DNA of 64,000 bases, from assembly GCA_003439945.1 (NCBI GenBank), contig QVRM01001745.1, forward strand, positions 35,001 to 99,000, in the 5' to 3' direction. Positions within the stretch are counted from its first letter, which is position 1; every line of letters starts with the position of its first letter. The notes below the pieces were generated by a model, which did no database searches, was not told the origin of the DNA, and saw only the letters and a program-made list of their open reading frames with translations. The translations under genes were made by a program, and so were the position numbers. The stretch is from Dermanyssus gallinae (Eukaryota; Arthropoda; Arachnida; Mesostigmata; Dermanyssidae). Positions 1 through 12,636 of this stretch are shown piece after piece.

Positions 1-90
1 CCGACCTAGCCCGGGGTGTCTTCACATACAGACTGCACAAAGCTGCAGCTTGCTCTTCGTTATGTTACCATGAATAATATATATATATAT

Positions 91-180
91 ACCGAGCAAG
101 GTGGCTTATTGGCAAAGCCTTTGCCTTGCATTCGGGAGGGCTGGGTTCAAAGCCCAGACCGGCCACTCTTAAATTGGTAA
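91..180 (+). repeat. tRNA-like SINE (family 2), copy 1
   Basis: This is a tRNA-derived short repeat. The sequence begins ACCGAGCAAGGTGGCTTATT, which contains an A-box-like stretch (GGTGGCTTATTGGC). It carries a perfect five-base T-arm, CTGGG-TTCAAAG-CCCAG, at 141-157, whose loop matches a pol III B box (GGTTCAAAGCC). The match to a second copy at 12770-12857 on the other strand starts and stops cleanly, which marks it as a repeat family and not a lone tRNA gene. After the tRNA-like head comes AAATTGGTAAAAA, which runs straight into an (AT)n tract. The anticodon arm is poorly formed, so a functional tRNA is unlikely. The parent tRNA could be Ala-like from the TTGCAT region, but that is inference. 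Confidence 0.6.
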
Positions 181-1726
181 AAATATATATATATATATTT
201 ATATATATCATTACGTAACATTTTACAAACACATATCTAGAACGAACAGCTTACATATTTACAAATGCTTGCGAAAAGCGTCCTTGTACATAAAAAAAAA
301 GAAATATCTATTATTTTCATCAGATCAAATTCAACAGTGTATAAGCCGTAATTTCTTCTACTACAAGCATGCAGGCAACTAAATCCGTTCATAAATTTCG
401 ACAAATGTCCTGAATCATTAGACACTTCATCGCGTCTCCATTGTTGAAAAAGAGGTTTTAGAGTACACTCACAATCACGTACGTCATAAGCTAACCGCTG
501 CGCAAATGCATTATTAGTAACGACGTCAACATTGGCTATTTTGAGTGCATAGCTAGTTACGCCACTTCGTAGGCTGTTCGACCTTGCCTCAAAATACCTC
601 GCAAGTCTCACCAACGTCAACTCATCATCGTTGGTGCTGCCATACATTTCGAAGTGCAATCTCCGAGCAGCTAGATGCAGCGCCAAGACAGACGCGACGA
701 GTTTGTCTTAGACGCGCTGAAGAACTTTCTTTCTATAGGGTCACATCATTACTATAAAAGGGTGCTCAAACGTGTGCAGAGTAAGTCAATTTTGGCGCAA
801 CTATTGTTTCGTGCAATCCTATATATCCATTGCCTGATTCTGTTAAATAAACCTCTAAGAAGAAGATTACGCAATCAAGACGCTGGCTGTTTTAACACTA
901 TGTTGACGGAACTAAAGATGACGATCCTTCCAAATCTCCCCTCAAAAGCTTTCTACACTCACTTCATTTAAAATGTTTTTTTTAACATAGAACCCATTGT
1001 CGGGATTCTCGATTAGGACTGCGCATTTCGGCACATAGACATTTTATTTTTATTAAATTCGTTAAAGGGATTCTGAAATAAGTAGACTCCATATATTTAG
1101 GTGTAATGCTAACTCCTAGATTGCTCTTCACCGGCGCGTAGAGGCAAGGCTCGCTGCAACAATGACTTTTAAAGGCATACTAAATAATATCGATATCAAA
1201 ATGGCATTAAAGGCAATTATAACGTACTGTTTGAGGAATTATGAGCGCATATAATGCTGCAAAGCTTAAAGCCAATTGGCAGAGTAACATGTGCTTTTGT
1301 GAAAATGTATCTCATGCTGCCTTGGATTGTGCGACCCGCCTTGGCACTCCAACTGTGCCAGGAAAACACACTTGCAGGGGACCTAAAACAGCGTGAATAC
1401 ATATTTTTTTTCTAAGAATACGCGATAATACAATTTTTTGAACATCGAGAGAAACTCAACCTGCATTTTGTTTCGCAGAGGTTTGCGGACGGACCTGCTT
1501 CTAAAGCAGCGCGTTGGAAGGGCGCTATGCAGGCAAATCTACCCAAGCTTTGCAAACTCGACTGGCACAAATATCATCAAAACTTCTGGCTAAGAAAATA
1601 CTGTTTGCAGATAGATTGCGTGCTCAGAGACTATGGACAAACCAACATCGTGAAACAAGACACGCAATTTCGCTGTATGATTAATCGTAACTCAACATGC
1701 AATATCACTTATCAAAAGATGAATAA

Positions 1727-1740
<14 letters not shown>
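181..1740. other. No gene recognised
   Basis: AT-rich unique DNA. The open frames present are short and show no recognisable motif, compositional bias or flanking splice consensus. An (AC)n run (about 1727-1740) leads into an (AT)n run. Confidence 0.5.

Positions 1741-1783
<43 letters not shown>
1741..1783. repeat. (AT)n microsatellite
   Basis: An uninterrupted AT dinucleotide run of about 21 units, directly preceded by an (AC)n run, so it is a compound microsatellite. It is one of more than 30 such tracts in the window. Confidence 0.95.
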
Positions 1784-1789
<6 letters not shown>

Positions 1790-1879
1790 ACTGACATTTT
1801 TCAACTTTGAAATTAATTTTAAAATTAAACGAGTTCACCTGCATTATTCAATCAAAAAGTACTCTGCATTGTGAGCGAT

Positions 1880-2100
1880 CTAGGTAAGATTATTAATTCC
1901 AATAGAAAAGGGTTTTGCTTCTCGCGAAGTGAGTTTATTTACTTGTAGATAGTTCTGCAGACATCTGAATAGGTGGTAGTCCAACGGTGCTATATCCGGT
2001 GGGTACAATGAATGCGGCAAAAATTCCCAATCGAAGCGTGCTATCGTGCGGTGGCAGGTTAAACTCAAGTGCGGCCTCGCGTTGTACTAGTAGAGATAAT
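1880..2100 (-). pseudogene. Mariner transposase fossil (C-terminal part)
   Basis: On the minus strand the translation contains YNARPHLSLTC followed by WEFLPHSLYPPDIAPLDYHLF. These are the second and third catalytic blocks of a mariner transposase; the usual forms are HQDNARPH and YSPDLAPSDYHLF. The aspartate expected in the first block is lost: the position reads Y, and an in-frame stop lies just upstream. The third aspartate (LDYHLF) is still readable. Only the C-terminal third can be recognised and I saw no terminal inverted repeats, so this is a dead, truncated copy. It differs in sequence from the much younger mariner at 39.5-40.8 kb. Confidence 0.7.
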
Positions 2101-2700
2101 GACCTATCTAGTCATGAGACTGTGTGGTTTTCCTGTGGAGGAGGGCAAAAGCAAGCTGATACAGTAGATAAATGTGTCTATAGTTTGGTTGAGCTTAGAA
2201 AAAGCTCGTAGTAAACGAAATCATGTCTATTCCATCACGAAGCAAAATATTGCGCGAATCGGCTAGTCTCCTTGACGTCTTGTGGAGAGGTTGGCCTAGG
2301 GCGCGCACCCGGATCTTCCACGTTTTACATTGTCGTCAAAGTCAAAAGTAAACATTCGATCCAAGACCGAACACCCGTTTCATCTAGCAAATCACCAAGA
2401 AGAGCAGTTTACTAGACCCTGCATTTTGTTACGCTCGCTCAAGTCATGAGATACCGATACTCACCCAGAGCTTATGGGCGCGAAAGCAAGTGATGATGGT
2501 TGTGTGACACAACTTGAAGCAGAAGGCTAATTCACGCATAGTCACTCGGGGATTCTTCACGGATTACGGTCTGTATATTTTAGACAGTTTCCGCAAAATG
2601 CATACAGAGCGCCGCCGCCGGCCATCACATTTACTCCGTCCCGTCGACTAACATTATGTATATATTTTAAAGCTCTCTATAGAGGGTAAAGGTTTCTTCT

Positions 2701-2741
<41 letters not shown>

Positions 2742-4293
2742 TTGCTTGGTATACATAGCGTCGTCTGCTGATAATGACGGCGATCACTCTGACAACTGCC
2801 ATTACGCGAAACCTACCAGCACGAGTCGAACGGCCCCATTTTAGCCACTAAATAATGACTGCTCGGTGCACATAAACTTTGACCATTTGCCAGCAATCAC
2901 AAATTCAAACACCAACTGTAAACAAAATTATTTCTAATTGCAGTTGCCTTTGCTCCCCGCTAAGTGGTGAAGGATCTTTGTTGTGAGCTTGTGTTGATTT
3001 CGCGCTGTAGGGCCGTCCTGTTGCCGCTGTTAATTCTGCCTCTAATGCCAAGAACCGGGTGCAGTTTAGTTGGGGGCAAATTTCCGCTTGACCTGGGCAT
3101 GTACGGGTTCTTCATACATTTGTGTGACCTCGTGCTCACCTTTATTCTCTCTCTCTTGCATCTAAGGCGTCGCTCCCCATTTCGCTCTTTGGCATCGGAT
3201 GCATCGGTAAACGAGCCAAATGGCCCTGCTCATCGCCAACAACTAACGCTACTCTAGACACATACATGCATAAGCACGCGCGTTCATACAAAGATAGAGA
3301 GAGGTTCGTGCTATTTCCGTCGCGCGTCGCGGTACGCACCCAGACATCCCCGCGCACGCAACTCATCTATGTGGGCCGTTCTACGACCCGGCTGCGATCT
3401 GTTCCTCACGAGTCTGCTTGTTCCTCAGGACGCTAGCGAGTTGTACCTCAGGAAACTGCAGTGTGCTGCTTAGAAGCTTACGACCTGGAGATCGGGTTGG
3501 CTTGCCTGTAAATCCGGACTTCCCCGCAGGCAGCAGGACCGCGGCAGGTGGCGGATGCCCTTGGCCTGAACAGACCAAGGCCCTTGTCGTCATCGGCATC
3601 GTCGGCGCAGTTGTCGTTGGCGTCGTCGTCGTCGTAAGTTAGAGCAGGATACCAGCAACTGCTGTCGAATGCTGGCGATCCTCGCCAGATTTACCAATGG
3701 TCACTACAACCAGCCTCCACTGCTACTGTCACAACAGGTGTTCGACTCCCCCCCCCCCCCCGGTCGTTGAGCGTCAGCTGTTTCTAATAGCTTGTTACTC
3801 GCTTCATTGGGGGATGGGGCACGATACAAAGCCGCTACAGCGTGGGGGGGGGGGGCGCTCACGCCTTGCGGCGCGGCAGCGTTTGAACGAGTCGATGACG
3901 CTATGCTCCGACCGGGACACAACCTGCGTCGTTTGCCGTCACGTCGAACCGTATTGCGGTCCCGGTCTTGGTCATGCAAAGCGTACGACTGCTGACACAA
4001 CATCTGAACGAACCTCCGCAAGTTCTTACACAGCTATACCTATTCGGCTATTGTCAGCCAGCGCCGCTCTAGAATGCCAGATCAGCACCACTCATCGCTA
4101 GCTGCCCCGCACAGCACACTGTTCAACTGTGTCGCCAAGAACCAGGTGACCGAGTGTTCATAATGCCCTTTCTGATGATGATGACGACGCGGTCACGCTG
4201 AAACAACTGTCGCCCGTTTTCTATTTTAGAACAAATAGCTCTGTTTGTCACAGCAGCAGATTAAATCCAGAAATTCAAGCGTCGCTGTTACGC

Positions 4294-4334
<41 letters not shown>

Positions 4335-4416
4335 CATGGTGTTAACTTGCTTTTTGTAATATTTATACTTGAGTGCTAAGGTAAAGAAAGCTACGGGCTT
4401 CCAGACAGACCAGCTT
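2101..4416. other. No gene recognised; (AT)n at 2703-2738
   Basis: Unique sequence with moderate GC around 2.9-4.1 kb. Several overlapping frames are open on both strands at 3.4-4.1 kb because stop codons are rare in this GC-rich stretch. There are short poly-C and poly-G runs near 3.75 and 3.85 kb. No domain motif or consistent exon was found. Another (AT)n tract lies near 4297-4330. Confidence 0.4.
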
Positions 4417-4425
4417 ATACACCTA

Positions 4426-4600
4426 CTGTTTCGGGCTGACCCCCAACCAAGATTTAACGTCCACGGGACTGCTTTTCGTATCGCTTCATAAACGGATCCC
4501 CATAAATACAGAGGTGCAACGGTGGGGCTCGAATCTGCGCACCTATGTGTCTTCTCCGGTCGCGAGGCGCAGGCAAATGCACCGCGCCACCGGCCTCGAC
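4426..4600 (-). repeat. tRNA-derived SINE (family 1), copy 1
   Basis: This copy of a roughly 175-200 bp family reads 5' to 3' on the minus strand. The head has an A-box-like region and a B box (GGTTCGAGCCCC in the best copy, slightly changed here). A conserved tail contains the reverse complement of AAGATTTAACGTCCACGGGA. It is flanked by a 9 bp direct repeat, ATACACCTA, at 4417-4425 and 4601-4609, the target-site duplication expected from LINE-mediated insertion. The same family occurs at 5355-5536 and 58808-59008, also in minus orientation. Confidence 0.8.
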
Positions 4601-5354
4601 ATACACCTAACACAACTTTATAGATGTTTAAACAGCTCAGTTTATTTATCGTTTCGGTCTCATATTTTTCTGGTGGGAAACTAATGCAATTCCGCACTCG
4701 ACTTACAAACCCGCTTAGCCGCCAAAGTCCGTACAGATTCAATCCACTCTAATCATTGTCATTGGCAAAAACTTATTTGAAAGATTCCAGTCTGAACACT
4801 CTTGACATTTTTACCCGTGGCGTGTTTTCAAGAACTGATGAATTACACCACCAGAAATGTAAGCACTGCCATGGCAAGCCGCATCCATTGATGCTCCAAC
4901 AAATTACGCACTGCTACACCTTACAAATCTAGTCAGCTTTGTTCAGAGGTCAACCCAATTACAAATATGGTCTTCGCAGAGCTCTGCTATGAGAATTAAG
5001 AGCTATGAAATATGAGTTTCTCAAATTACTCCGGCAGAGCCTTCAGTACAGGTTACACCCTACATTGCTTATATTAGTTGCCTGTAAATGTCAGATTAGT
5101 TTAGCTGTGCGTTATCGGTACTCTACAAGTGTGTTCAATTGATTTCTCCAAAAAATCCTTTATTCATTAATTCGTCTATTCTCAACAAAGAAAAAGTTAC
5201 ATATATATATATATATATATATTATAGCATAACAACTAATATGCACATTTACACGTTCGCCACGTATACAGAAACGCACTTGACCTAATCTACCACGCAC
5301 GTAAGCAGCACGCGGACCTATGCGGCAACGGCGTTCCGCATAAGAAAGCAGCAA

Positions 5355-5536
5355 AAAAATCTTTTCGAGGCTGACTCTCAGCCAAAATTTAACGTCCATG
5401 CAACTGCTTTTCGCATTGCTTCATAGACGAACCCCCATAAACACAAATGTGCAACTGTGGGGCTCGAAACCGCGCACCTATGTGTCTCCTCCGGTCGCGA
5501 GGCGCAGACGCATGCCACCACGGCACTGGGCTTGAC
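5355..5536 (-). repeat. tRNA-derived SINE (family 1), copy 2
   Basis: This is the same family as the copies at 4426-4600 and 58808-59008. It has the tRNA-like head with the GGTGC...TTCGAGCCCCAC region and the conserved body ending, on the minus strand, in GAAAAGATTTTTTT. It is flanked by a 15 bp direct repeat with one mismatch: ATAAGAAAGCAGCAA at 5340-5354 and ATAGGAAAGCAGCAA at 5537-5551. The duplication fixes both element ends and shows it arrived by retrotransposition. There is no coding capacity, which is normal for a SINE. Confidence 0.85.
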
Positions 5537-5551
5537 ATAGGAAAGCAGCAA

Positions 5552-7985
5552 TGAGCCATGTTCTCACAGCGGGGTAATTAAATATATGCACATATGATAG
5601 CATGATGGTTTCTTATATTTGGTTATGTGTACGAGGGTGCCAGAGATCGACAAACAACAATTTCCCTCGCGCTAGCAGGCATGCGCTGAGCTTCCCAGAG
5701 ACGGCACAACAAAGCAGTCAGAGGCATGGTAACTCACACAGGACCCCCTACACCTGAACGATTATGCACCGCCATCGTATGCAACCGTATGATGCCGGCG
5801 ATAACGGCGATTTGGGCAGTCAAGTTTCTCCCACTCCTGATTCCTCATAGGTCCCGTATTGAAAAAAAAGCAGGAATACTGCATCCTGTTGCCCGGATGT
5901 AGGTGAGGCGGTTTCTAACTGAATAATGCAAACTCAGCGCTCTCTTAGTGACGCCCAGCTATTGAATATTTTTTACGCTAAAGCAGCCTACCAAGAATGC
6001 TTTGACTTTAGCTGCGACTCCACCCTCGCCTAAACTTCAGCCTAATTTGGAGTGGCGGAACTGTCTAGTTAGGTCTTACTGGATTTGACGTCGATATTTC
6101 CGTAGGGTCCCAGGTTTTTTGCGTAGTTTATCTCCAGAAGGTTTTGAGACCACGGATCCTATCTAAGAGGTCCTTTAGCAAGACGGAAACAGCTTTAGTT
6201 TAGAAAGCGCTTTAGCTGCTTTTTTGCATTCGTCCGGTAGCCTGAACAAGGAGGGGGCAGTTCAAATACCCTTGCGGCAACTTGTACCATTGCTGGAAAT
6301 TCTAAAACTGGGCTTCTTGGGGCTGGGTCAATTCAAAACTATGATATTTACAAGAATAGCTTATGTTTAGCTGAACGTGTTGCTCTTACTTGTAACTCAC
6401 TTGTAACGTCAGCTGGCCACAATGTCTTACGAAAAAGCTCGCAAAACGTGTAGAAGAACATAAATATGCACACAGTAAAACTCGCACTAGAGCCTAGGGC
6501 GTTGCCATGCGTAGGATCGAATCTCACTGGGGTAGAATTATTTCTCCTTCTTCCTGAGTTGTCCTCTCTTTAAATACAAGAGTAAGCATTACCCTGCTAT
6601 TACATCCTACCGAAGAAAGTCAAAAGTAAGCTTAGAAGTGGTTAAAAAGGTAGACATGAAACTATGACATGTAGTAGAAATCTTACTAGACAAGTCAATA
6701 CTCGGAATATTAAGTGGATTCGACTATGCCTAAAACCGCTGAAAAGTTTCATCGCAGTGTGAAAACTTCAAACACCTCTGTCGGGACTATAAAGCGTTTT
6801 GCATTTAAAGTGAACGGAACGCCATGGCAGTTGACATCTCGGACAAATCTATCTACACTAGTAATAAAGGAAACGGAAGCAATCCCGTGCTTAATTTGTA
6901 AAATAACGCTGCACGCGTTGGGGAATTTAGCTCGACGGGTGGTGAATTTGAACAATGTCTACTACGAGACTGCGACGGCCGTCGGCAGCCTTTCAGTGTT
7001 AGCCAGACGCAGCCAACTTAGTTTTCGTTGTCGCTAGCCTACTTCGGACACCAAAGGAAAATGTTTACTTTCATTTTACGGTCGGTCCTTATCGTCCTTT
7101 TTTTTTCTCATCGTCATCAACAGATAATCGACACCGTGTTCGGCTTCCTTATTTCGTCCTGGCTGGGCGTCTTTTTTCTGTTCGTGTTCCTTTCGTGAGA
7201 CTCTTCTCCCTGCCGCCTTTCTGACTAAAGGTTGGGCAGAAACGGTCGTTATCTCGTCCTAAACGTCATATCTTTCCTTCTTCTGTGTTGTCAATACGTG
7301 CGGTGCGCACGGGCCGTCTACATCCTATCTTTAGGTCCTTTGAGCGTCGTGCCTTCACCACTAAACCTGCTCTTCATTCTGGCCATTTCCCTTTCTCCTT
7401 CTCTCCCCTCATCTCTCTTACTCTCTTCCTTTTTTTAGCACTGTTTGACGTAGCATGTATGTGTTTGCGCAGCCGAACTCATATCTGGTTTTCCCCATGT
7501 GTCGTCGGGGATAGCGATATAACCAAGTAAGAAACACCTAGGGGCGCAGACGCCGCCAGCGCGCATTCTAAACCAAACAGCCTTCTATTCACCTATGTCG
7601 ATGTCACCACCGCCACGCAGTGCGGCGAGATGGAACCTGGACAGCCAACCTGGACGACGAAGAAATTAGAACATCCGCACTGGTTCTCTCTGCTTCCAGC
7701 CTCTGCGCTAAGGCACGGCCGCCCATTCTCCGGATTCAGAGAGTTCTGCTACTAGAACTGCTACTAGTACTTCTACACTCCGACTACTACTACCTTTATT
7801 AGTATTTCTACGTCTGTGCCCACCTACTGTACCCGTCTGCTATGCCCTTATACTGTGTCCCCCACGAGATTCCCTACTGTTTCCACTAGACGGTCTTTCA
7901 AAAGAAGAGAAGCAGATATGCTTCCGTGTGGCCCGGCTTTGTGTATCTTCCTGGCAGTGCCCTAGAAGTACGACATCGTGCGTGT
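5552..7985. other. No gene recognised
   Basis: Unique non-coding DNA. A pyrimidine-rich stretch lies at about 7350-7440. A weak B-box-like sequence (GGATCGAATCTC) near 6510 has no convincing A box or partner copy. No supported coding region. Confidence 0.4.
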
Positions 7986-7989
7986 TATA

Positions 7990-8132
7990 ACAACAAGAAC
8001 AACAAACAACAACAACAACAGCAACAACAACAACAGCAACAACAACAAGCAACAACAACAGCAACAACAACAACAGCAAAAACAGCAGCAGCAACAACAA
8101 GAACAACAACAGCAACAACAACAACAACAAAA
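7990..8132. repeat. (CAA/CAG)n triplet repeat
   Basis: Roughly 47 triplets of CAA with scattered CAG, GAA and AAA units. All forward frames stay open (poly-Gln, poly-Thr/Ala or poly-Asn), which explains several overlapping open frames and is not evidence of a gene. A polyglutamine-encoding exon is possible in principle, but I see no flanking coding signal. Confidence 0.9.
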
Positions 8133-8139
8133 CAGGACT

Positions 8140-8759
8140 GTTGACTTCTACAGGACCGCTGGTGTTTCGCTAATCGAGCGGACGACATTTGCTCAGGATT
8201 TGCCTCCTGCTCAATCGCTGTGGACACGGTCGGCGTGAGCTGAAGCCCCAATTGCGGCCCTCTGCCGCCGGCCAACCGTCAATTACGTTCGCTGCTCGCA
8301 GCCCCCAGCAAAACCACCTAGCAGAAACATGAACAGCGGATAGTTGGCGAGCCACGGCAGCGGGACCGGCAATGCCGCATCGACTCTGTCGATGTCGTTT
8401 GCTCCTCGTTCTCGGAACGAGACATGATTTCTTCAATCGTCGTCGCTTCTATAATTAGCACGACAACGAAACACCACTTGAATGGATGGCTGATCGGTCG
8501 AAGGTTGTTAGGCAAAATACTCCAAAAAAGGACCACCACGGCTGGCTTTCTTCGCATTCGTTTTCTTCTCTTTTATTCGTATTCTTCAGTCTCAAACGCA
8601 TATATATTCTCTTTTAGAATGAGTGGTTTTGCGCCGCTGCAGCACATCGTCGACACTGCTGAAGTGTCTGATGCGCACTTGTATATACGAACAACTCGTT
8701 ACTAGGAGCAATCCCTACATGTTAAATAGAGCCGACCCTACGTGCATAAACGACAATTA

Positions 8760-8795
<36 letters not shown>

Positions 8796-9950
8796 ATTCC
8801 TTTGAGAGCATACTAACTAAGCGCACCTCCACTCTTAAGCTTCAGTCTCTGTCAGCACGGCTCTCTCTATTTACAGCACTACGAGCCGACAGGACGAGTG
8901 GTGAGTGCCTTCGGATAAACTGGCCGAAGGCATTTCAGGGTTGCCTCTATAGCCGCCATCCTGGCGTCCCCCAACAAGCGAAAATGTCCTCTCTGGTGCG
9001 AATCTGTCGCTCCTGAGCCGCCCAGGTGCCCCTATCCCTTCCTCTGCTTTTAGGTACAGGAGAGGAGTTCAAGCAAGGACAAGTGCAGCCGAAGTGCTGA
9101 CAGTCCTATAGGCTAAAGTACTTCGTTAGGCTGCGGTTCTTTGTGTTCTTCTTAACATATTTTTAGAACTTGACCATTTACCTGTCTTGAACCACACCCG
9201 TGCTCTAAACAACGCAATCAATTCGACGACCGATTTGATGAGCCTGCTACGTCCTGTTCTATTTGGTCCGTGCACGTTAGGGAGGGTCCTAACTATTGTG
9301 TTTACCACCTTCTGCTCTTACCTCAGAGCGCTTCTAGCATGGTCCATAGTCGTCATTCCTCTGTCGAGATGTTTGCATAAATACCTGAGAACACTGACCA
9401 TTCTTATCTGGGCCTCATTCTGCACAAGGTTAATGGGTCGCACTTGTTTCTTTCCTATCAGCAGATACCTTATATCTTCTTCAAAGCAAGAGCCAACCTA
9501 ACATCATGCATCCATTGTTCTACAACTTTCAGCTTTTAACTTTTCCACTTTTACGGGGAGGTTACGTAGTCGAAGCACATTGTCGTACGCTATAGAAAAA
9601 AAGTAATGACCCTAGAATAGAACCCTGTGGGACACCCGCATCACATAGCCATCACATTGTCTAGGGCGTGTCTTAACCGGACGCCCGGATAAATGCTCTA
9701 AAAACTATTTTTTTAAGCCCGGGCAAGTTAGTGTGCAAAAAGCGCCAGAATCGGCTCCAGTACCCATAGACGAAGTGCGGGTGTTAGCCTTTACCACACC
9801 CAGAGGTGAGGTCTAACTCGTCGAAAGGTGCTACCGGGGCGATTACTAACACCAGCATACAAATTACCCTTTCTTGTGTGTAGGCTCTCGTCCAGTGCAA
9901 ACGAATATTTAAGATCTAAATATATTTATATATAAGGCGGTGCCGTTCAG
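8140..9950. other. No gene recognised
   Basis: Unique DNA, moderately GC-rich to about 8.4 kb, with an (AT)n tract at about 8761-8791. No protein motif was recognised on either strand. Confidence 0.4.
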
Positions 9951-9962
9951 AGGTCTCCGGTT

Positions 9963-12340
9963 ATGGCGATGGGGAAGAAGACGAGTTTTCCGGTGGAGAC
10001 GGCGGACGATAACCTGCCGGGTAATGGGCGTTCAGAGGCAGCGGTTCGAGCGGACTCGGGTAAAAGGGAGGAAACCTTAGAGGGGATCATCGAGGCAAGT
10101 AGCTTCAGAGCAAGAGATAAGAGGCACACGGAGAGATCAACCAAAATTTCGCCTGGAATGGAATCGATGCTCCCAACCTGGCCAAGCTGACCAGAATAAA
10201 GGTGCAGAAGAAGAAAAACAGGAGCAATGGTGTCAAGGCTGACAACCCTCCAGCAAACTACGTAAATGCACTTGGGAAGGTTACCCTACATGTTTCTGAG
10301 GAATGGGACGGACCATAGATCAGACGAGCTATTAAAGATTGCTATTAGAAAAACGAGTGCTACGTCGAATTCGGGAAAAGAAAGGCATTGCAGGACTCGC
10401 AGTTCGTTTCGCGGGCCGTAGCTCCTCGCGCGCCTCTGAAGAAACCCTTGATAAAATCAGAGGCCACGTTACGCCAGAGGAAGCCAGTGCAAAGCTTAAC
10501 CAAGTTACCAAGAAAAGGGATGGAGACTTCATATCAAAGATAATTGAAACTAAGACAGGGGAAGGAGCCACGTGTGCAGAGAGAACTCGCAAGGGCACGG
10601 ATGTGGAAGTGGATGCATGCAAGATGAAGGAATCCCTAATTACGGCGGTTCTCGATGACGTGGTCACTTTTCTGTCTGCCAGATGAGTGGGTCTCATACC
10701 AACGTTCTTTAACTGCCAAAAAGTAAGGCGCAGGACACGCTGAAAGGGAAGACAAGATAGCCGCAAAAAATAACAACGCAAAGAAAAAAAGCTAAACAAG
10801 TAGACACGGAGGAGTTCATCACTCCGGGTTCCATCTATACCGCTAGAGGGTTGACTGTGGCAAATGGGGCAACCTCCGTCTCAACCGATGAATCAGTTTT
10901 AGCACACATCCGTTCAAATTGATACCGGTCAATTGCAACCGCAGTCGACCTGCTCGTGTGCTAGTAGAAGAGATAACGAGCAGGAGGGAGACGACGCTCT
11001 TTTAATTAGCGAGCCAAACAAAAAATAGTACAGAAAGAAGCGAATGGGTTGTGGATACTCGGAGAGGTGCTTGCTTAACCCGAAATTGCTTCATAGAATA
11101 ATTAGGGCAGGGGACAGGCAGTGGTTATTCTTGGACAGATGTGACAGACAAAGACAGGATGTTTTATTTCTACATAAGACCAAATATTGAATTAAAGTCG
11201 TTTAAAAAATATCTGGACGAGCTGGCAGCATCATTTGACGAAGCCCCTACACCGGCTAGAGTGCTCCTAGCAGGCAATTTTAATGTAGCGTCCGAGATGT
11301 GGGGCGCTTCCCGTGCAGATAGAAGAGATTTGCTGCTGATGGACTAAATTGCGTCAAAAACATGGTTATCTTAAGTGATGGGTAGATGCGACGTTTTACA
11401 GAGCAGAGCGGATGTCACACGTAGGCCTGACGGTCTGCGGCGAGATGATGGTCGTATTAGACACCGACCGAAGGGTACTCACTCCGGTGGGGAATTTTAG
11501 TGAGTCTGTATCGAGTATATAATTATAAGGAACAGCAGACAAACACCTTACGTGCCTTGGCAGCGGTTCACGACCCAAACGATGCAACGGAGTTAGAGAG
11601 AGCTCTAAGGAAGGCCTGCTCGAACGCCTGCAGGTTTATAATACACTCTAAGAGAAGGATACCGGTGCGGGAAAAACACTGGTGAAACAGGGACATTGAG
11701 GAGGCCCAAAAAAGAGTGTATAAAAGCAAGGAGGGCCGAATAAAAAGCTCGAGGAAATGCGGAAATGCTCCCTGATCTGGCAACGGAGTATCGAAAACGT
11801 ACAGCCCTACTTGAAAGGAACATTACCGACACCAAAATTAATTGGTGGAGAGAATTCCTCGCGACTCTCGACGGTGACCCATGGGGAAAGCCGTACAGGA
11901 TGGTTTGAGGTAAGCTGCCAATGAGCGCTTCAAAAACCATTCTGAAAGATTCAAAGAGAACGAGTCTACTAATGAGGTTGCGTCCCCAGCACGCAGACTT
12001 CTTTAGAAAAGTTTACGAGAGCAGACTAAGTCAGAAACGTTGTACAGCTCTACGCCTAACTTCGGCAAGTTATACCGTGCTGTGCTGCTGGATGTAAAAA
12101 ACGTCTTTAAAAGCGTACCAAGGAAGAACATTCTGTACACATTAGCATAGGTTACCCACATGAGATTCAGCAGCTAGCGTTCGAGACCCTGGGCGGCCCA
12201 GGCAACGTCACTCGCAAAGTTCTTCACAGGGTCGGTAAACCGGTAAACCTCGTAACCGGAGACATGAGATCTGCGGGCTTCTTAAGACAATGCTTTGATT
12301 TCGGCGTCCAACGTAGGAACGCGGCGTCCGTGTAAGGCAC
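9963..12340 (+). pseudogene. Decayed R1-like LINE (gag, endonuclease, RT scraps)
   Basis: A + strand non-LTR retrotransposon relic. The gag-like part at about 10339-10686 includes LAVRFAGRSS and LDKIRGHVTPEEASAKLNQV, the arrangement seen just before the zinc knuckles of R1-type ORF1 proteins. The endonuclease (apurinic type, EEP fold) follows: LLISEPNK near 11.0 kb, then RPNIELKSFKKYLDELAASF, RVLLAGNFNVAS and WGASRADRRDLL within 11141-11347. The linker before RT reads WWREFLATLDGDPWGKPYRM at about 11850-11905. RT block A (LLDVKNVFKSVPRKNI) appears at about 12090. Several frames and stops interrupt it, the zinc knuckles are not visible, and most of the RT between the linker and block A has been deleted. 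It cannot make a working protein. Confidence 0.75.
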
Positions 12341-12366
12341 GCTAAAGTTAGAAGAAATTAGAATTA

Positions 12367-12510
12367 GACACGGGCCATAGCCCTTTCTGCAAAATTACCT
12401 GAATAGTTATAATTGTTTGAATGTATGTAATAATTGAAATTTCAAGCTCAATTAAGAGTTATTGAACTTAAATACAATACGTTTGCGGTCCGGAGAAGAC
12501 GGTCCCATAA
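12367..12510. repeat. Dispersed repeat R-a, copy 1
   Basis: About 145 bp that aligns in the same orientation with 47310-47455. Shared landmarks in order are GACACGGGC, ATAATTGTTTGAAT (ACAATTGTTTGAAT in the other copy), GAAATTTCAAGCTCAAT and GGAGAAGAC. It starts just after the LINE relic, but the second copy has no LINE coding sequence beside it, so it is better treated as an independent non-coding repeat. Confidence 0.6.
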
Positions 12511-12605
12511 AAAAAAGTGGTCCGAGCCCACCCTATACGAGATTGAGTCATATTTCCAGTGCAAAAGAAGACAAATGTCGTTCCACTTGCATCCTTAATA
12601 AATAT

Positions 12606-12636
<31 letters not shown>

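Noticed and set aside
91..180. Functional tRNA gene
   Set aside because: The T-arm is good, but the anticodon arm and acceptor stem do not form properly, and a second copy with the same extra 3' sequence shows it is a repeat.
6485..6530. B-box-like GGATCGAATCTC
   Set aside because: No convincing A box, no cloverleaf and no second copy in the window.
7840..8275. Long poly-Leu, poly-Val, poly-Gln and poly-Asn open frames
   Set aside because: All are translations of one CAA/CAG triplet array and have no independent coding evidence.
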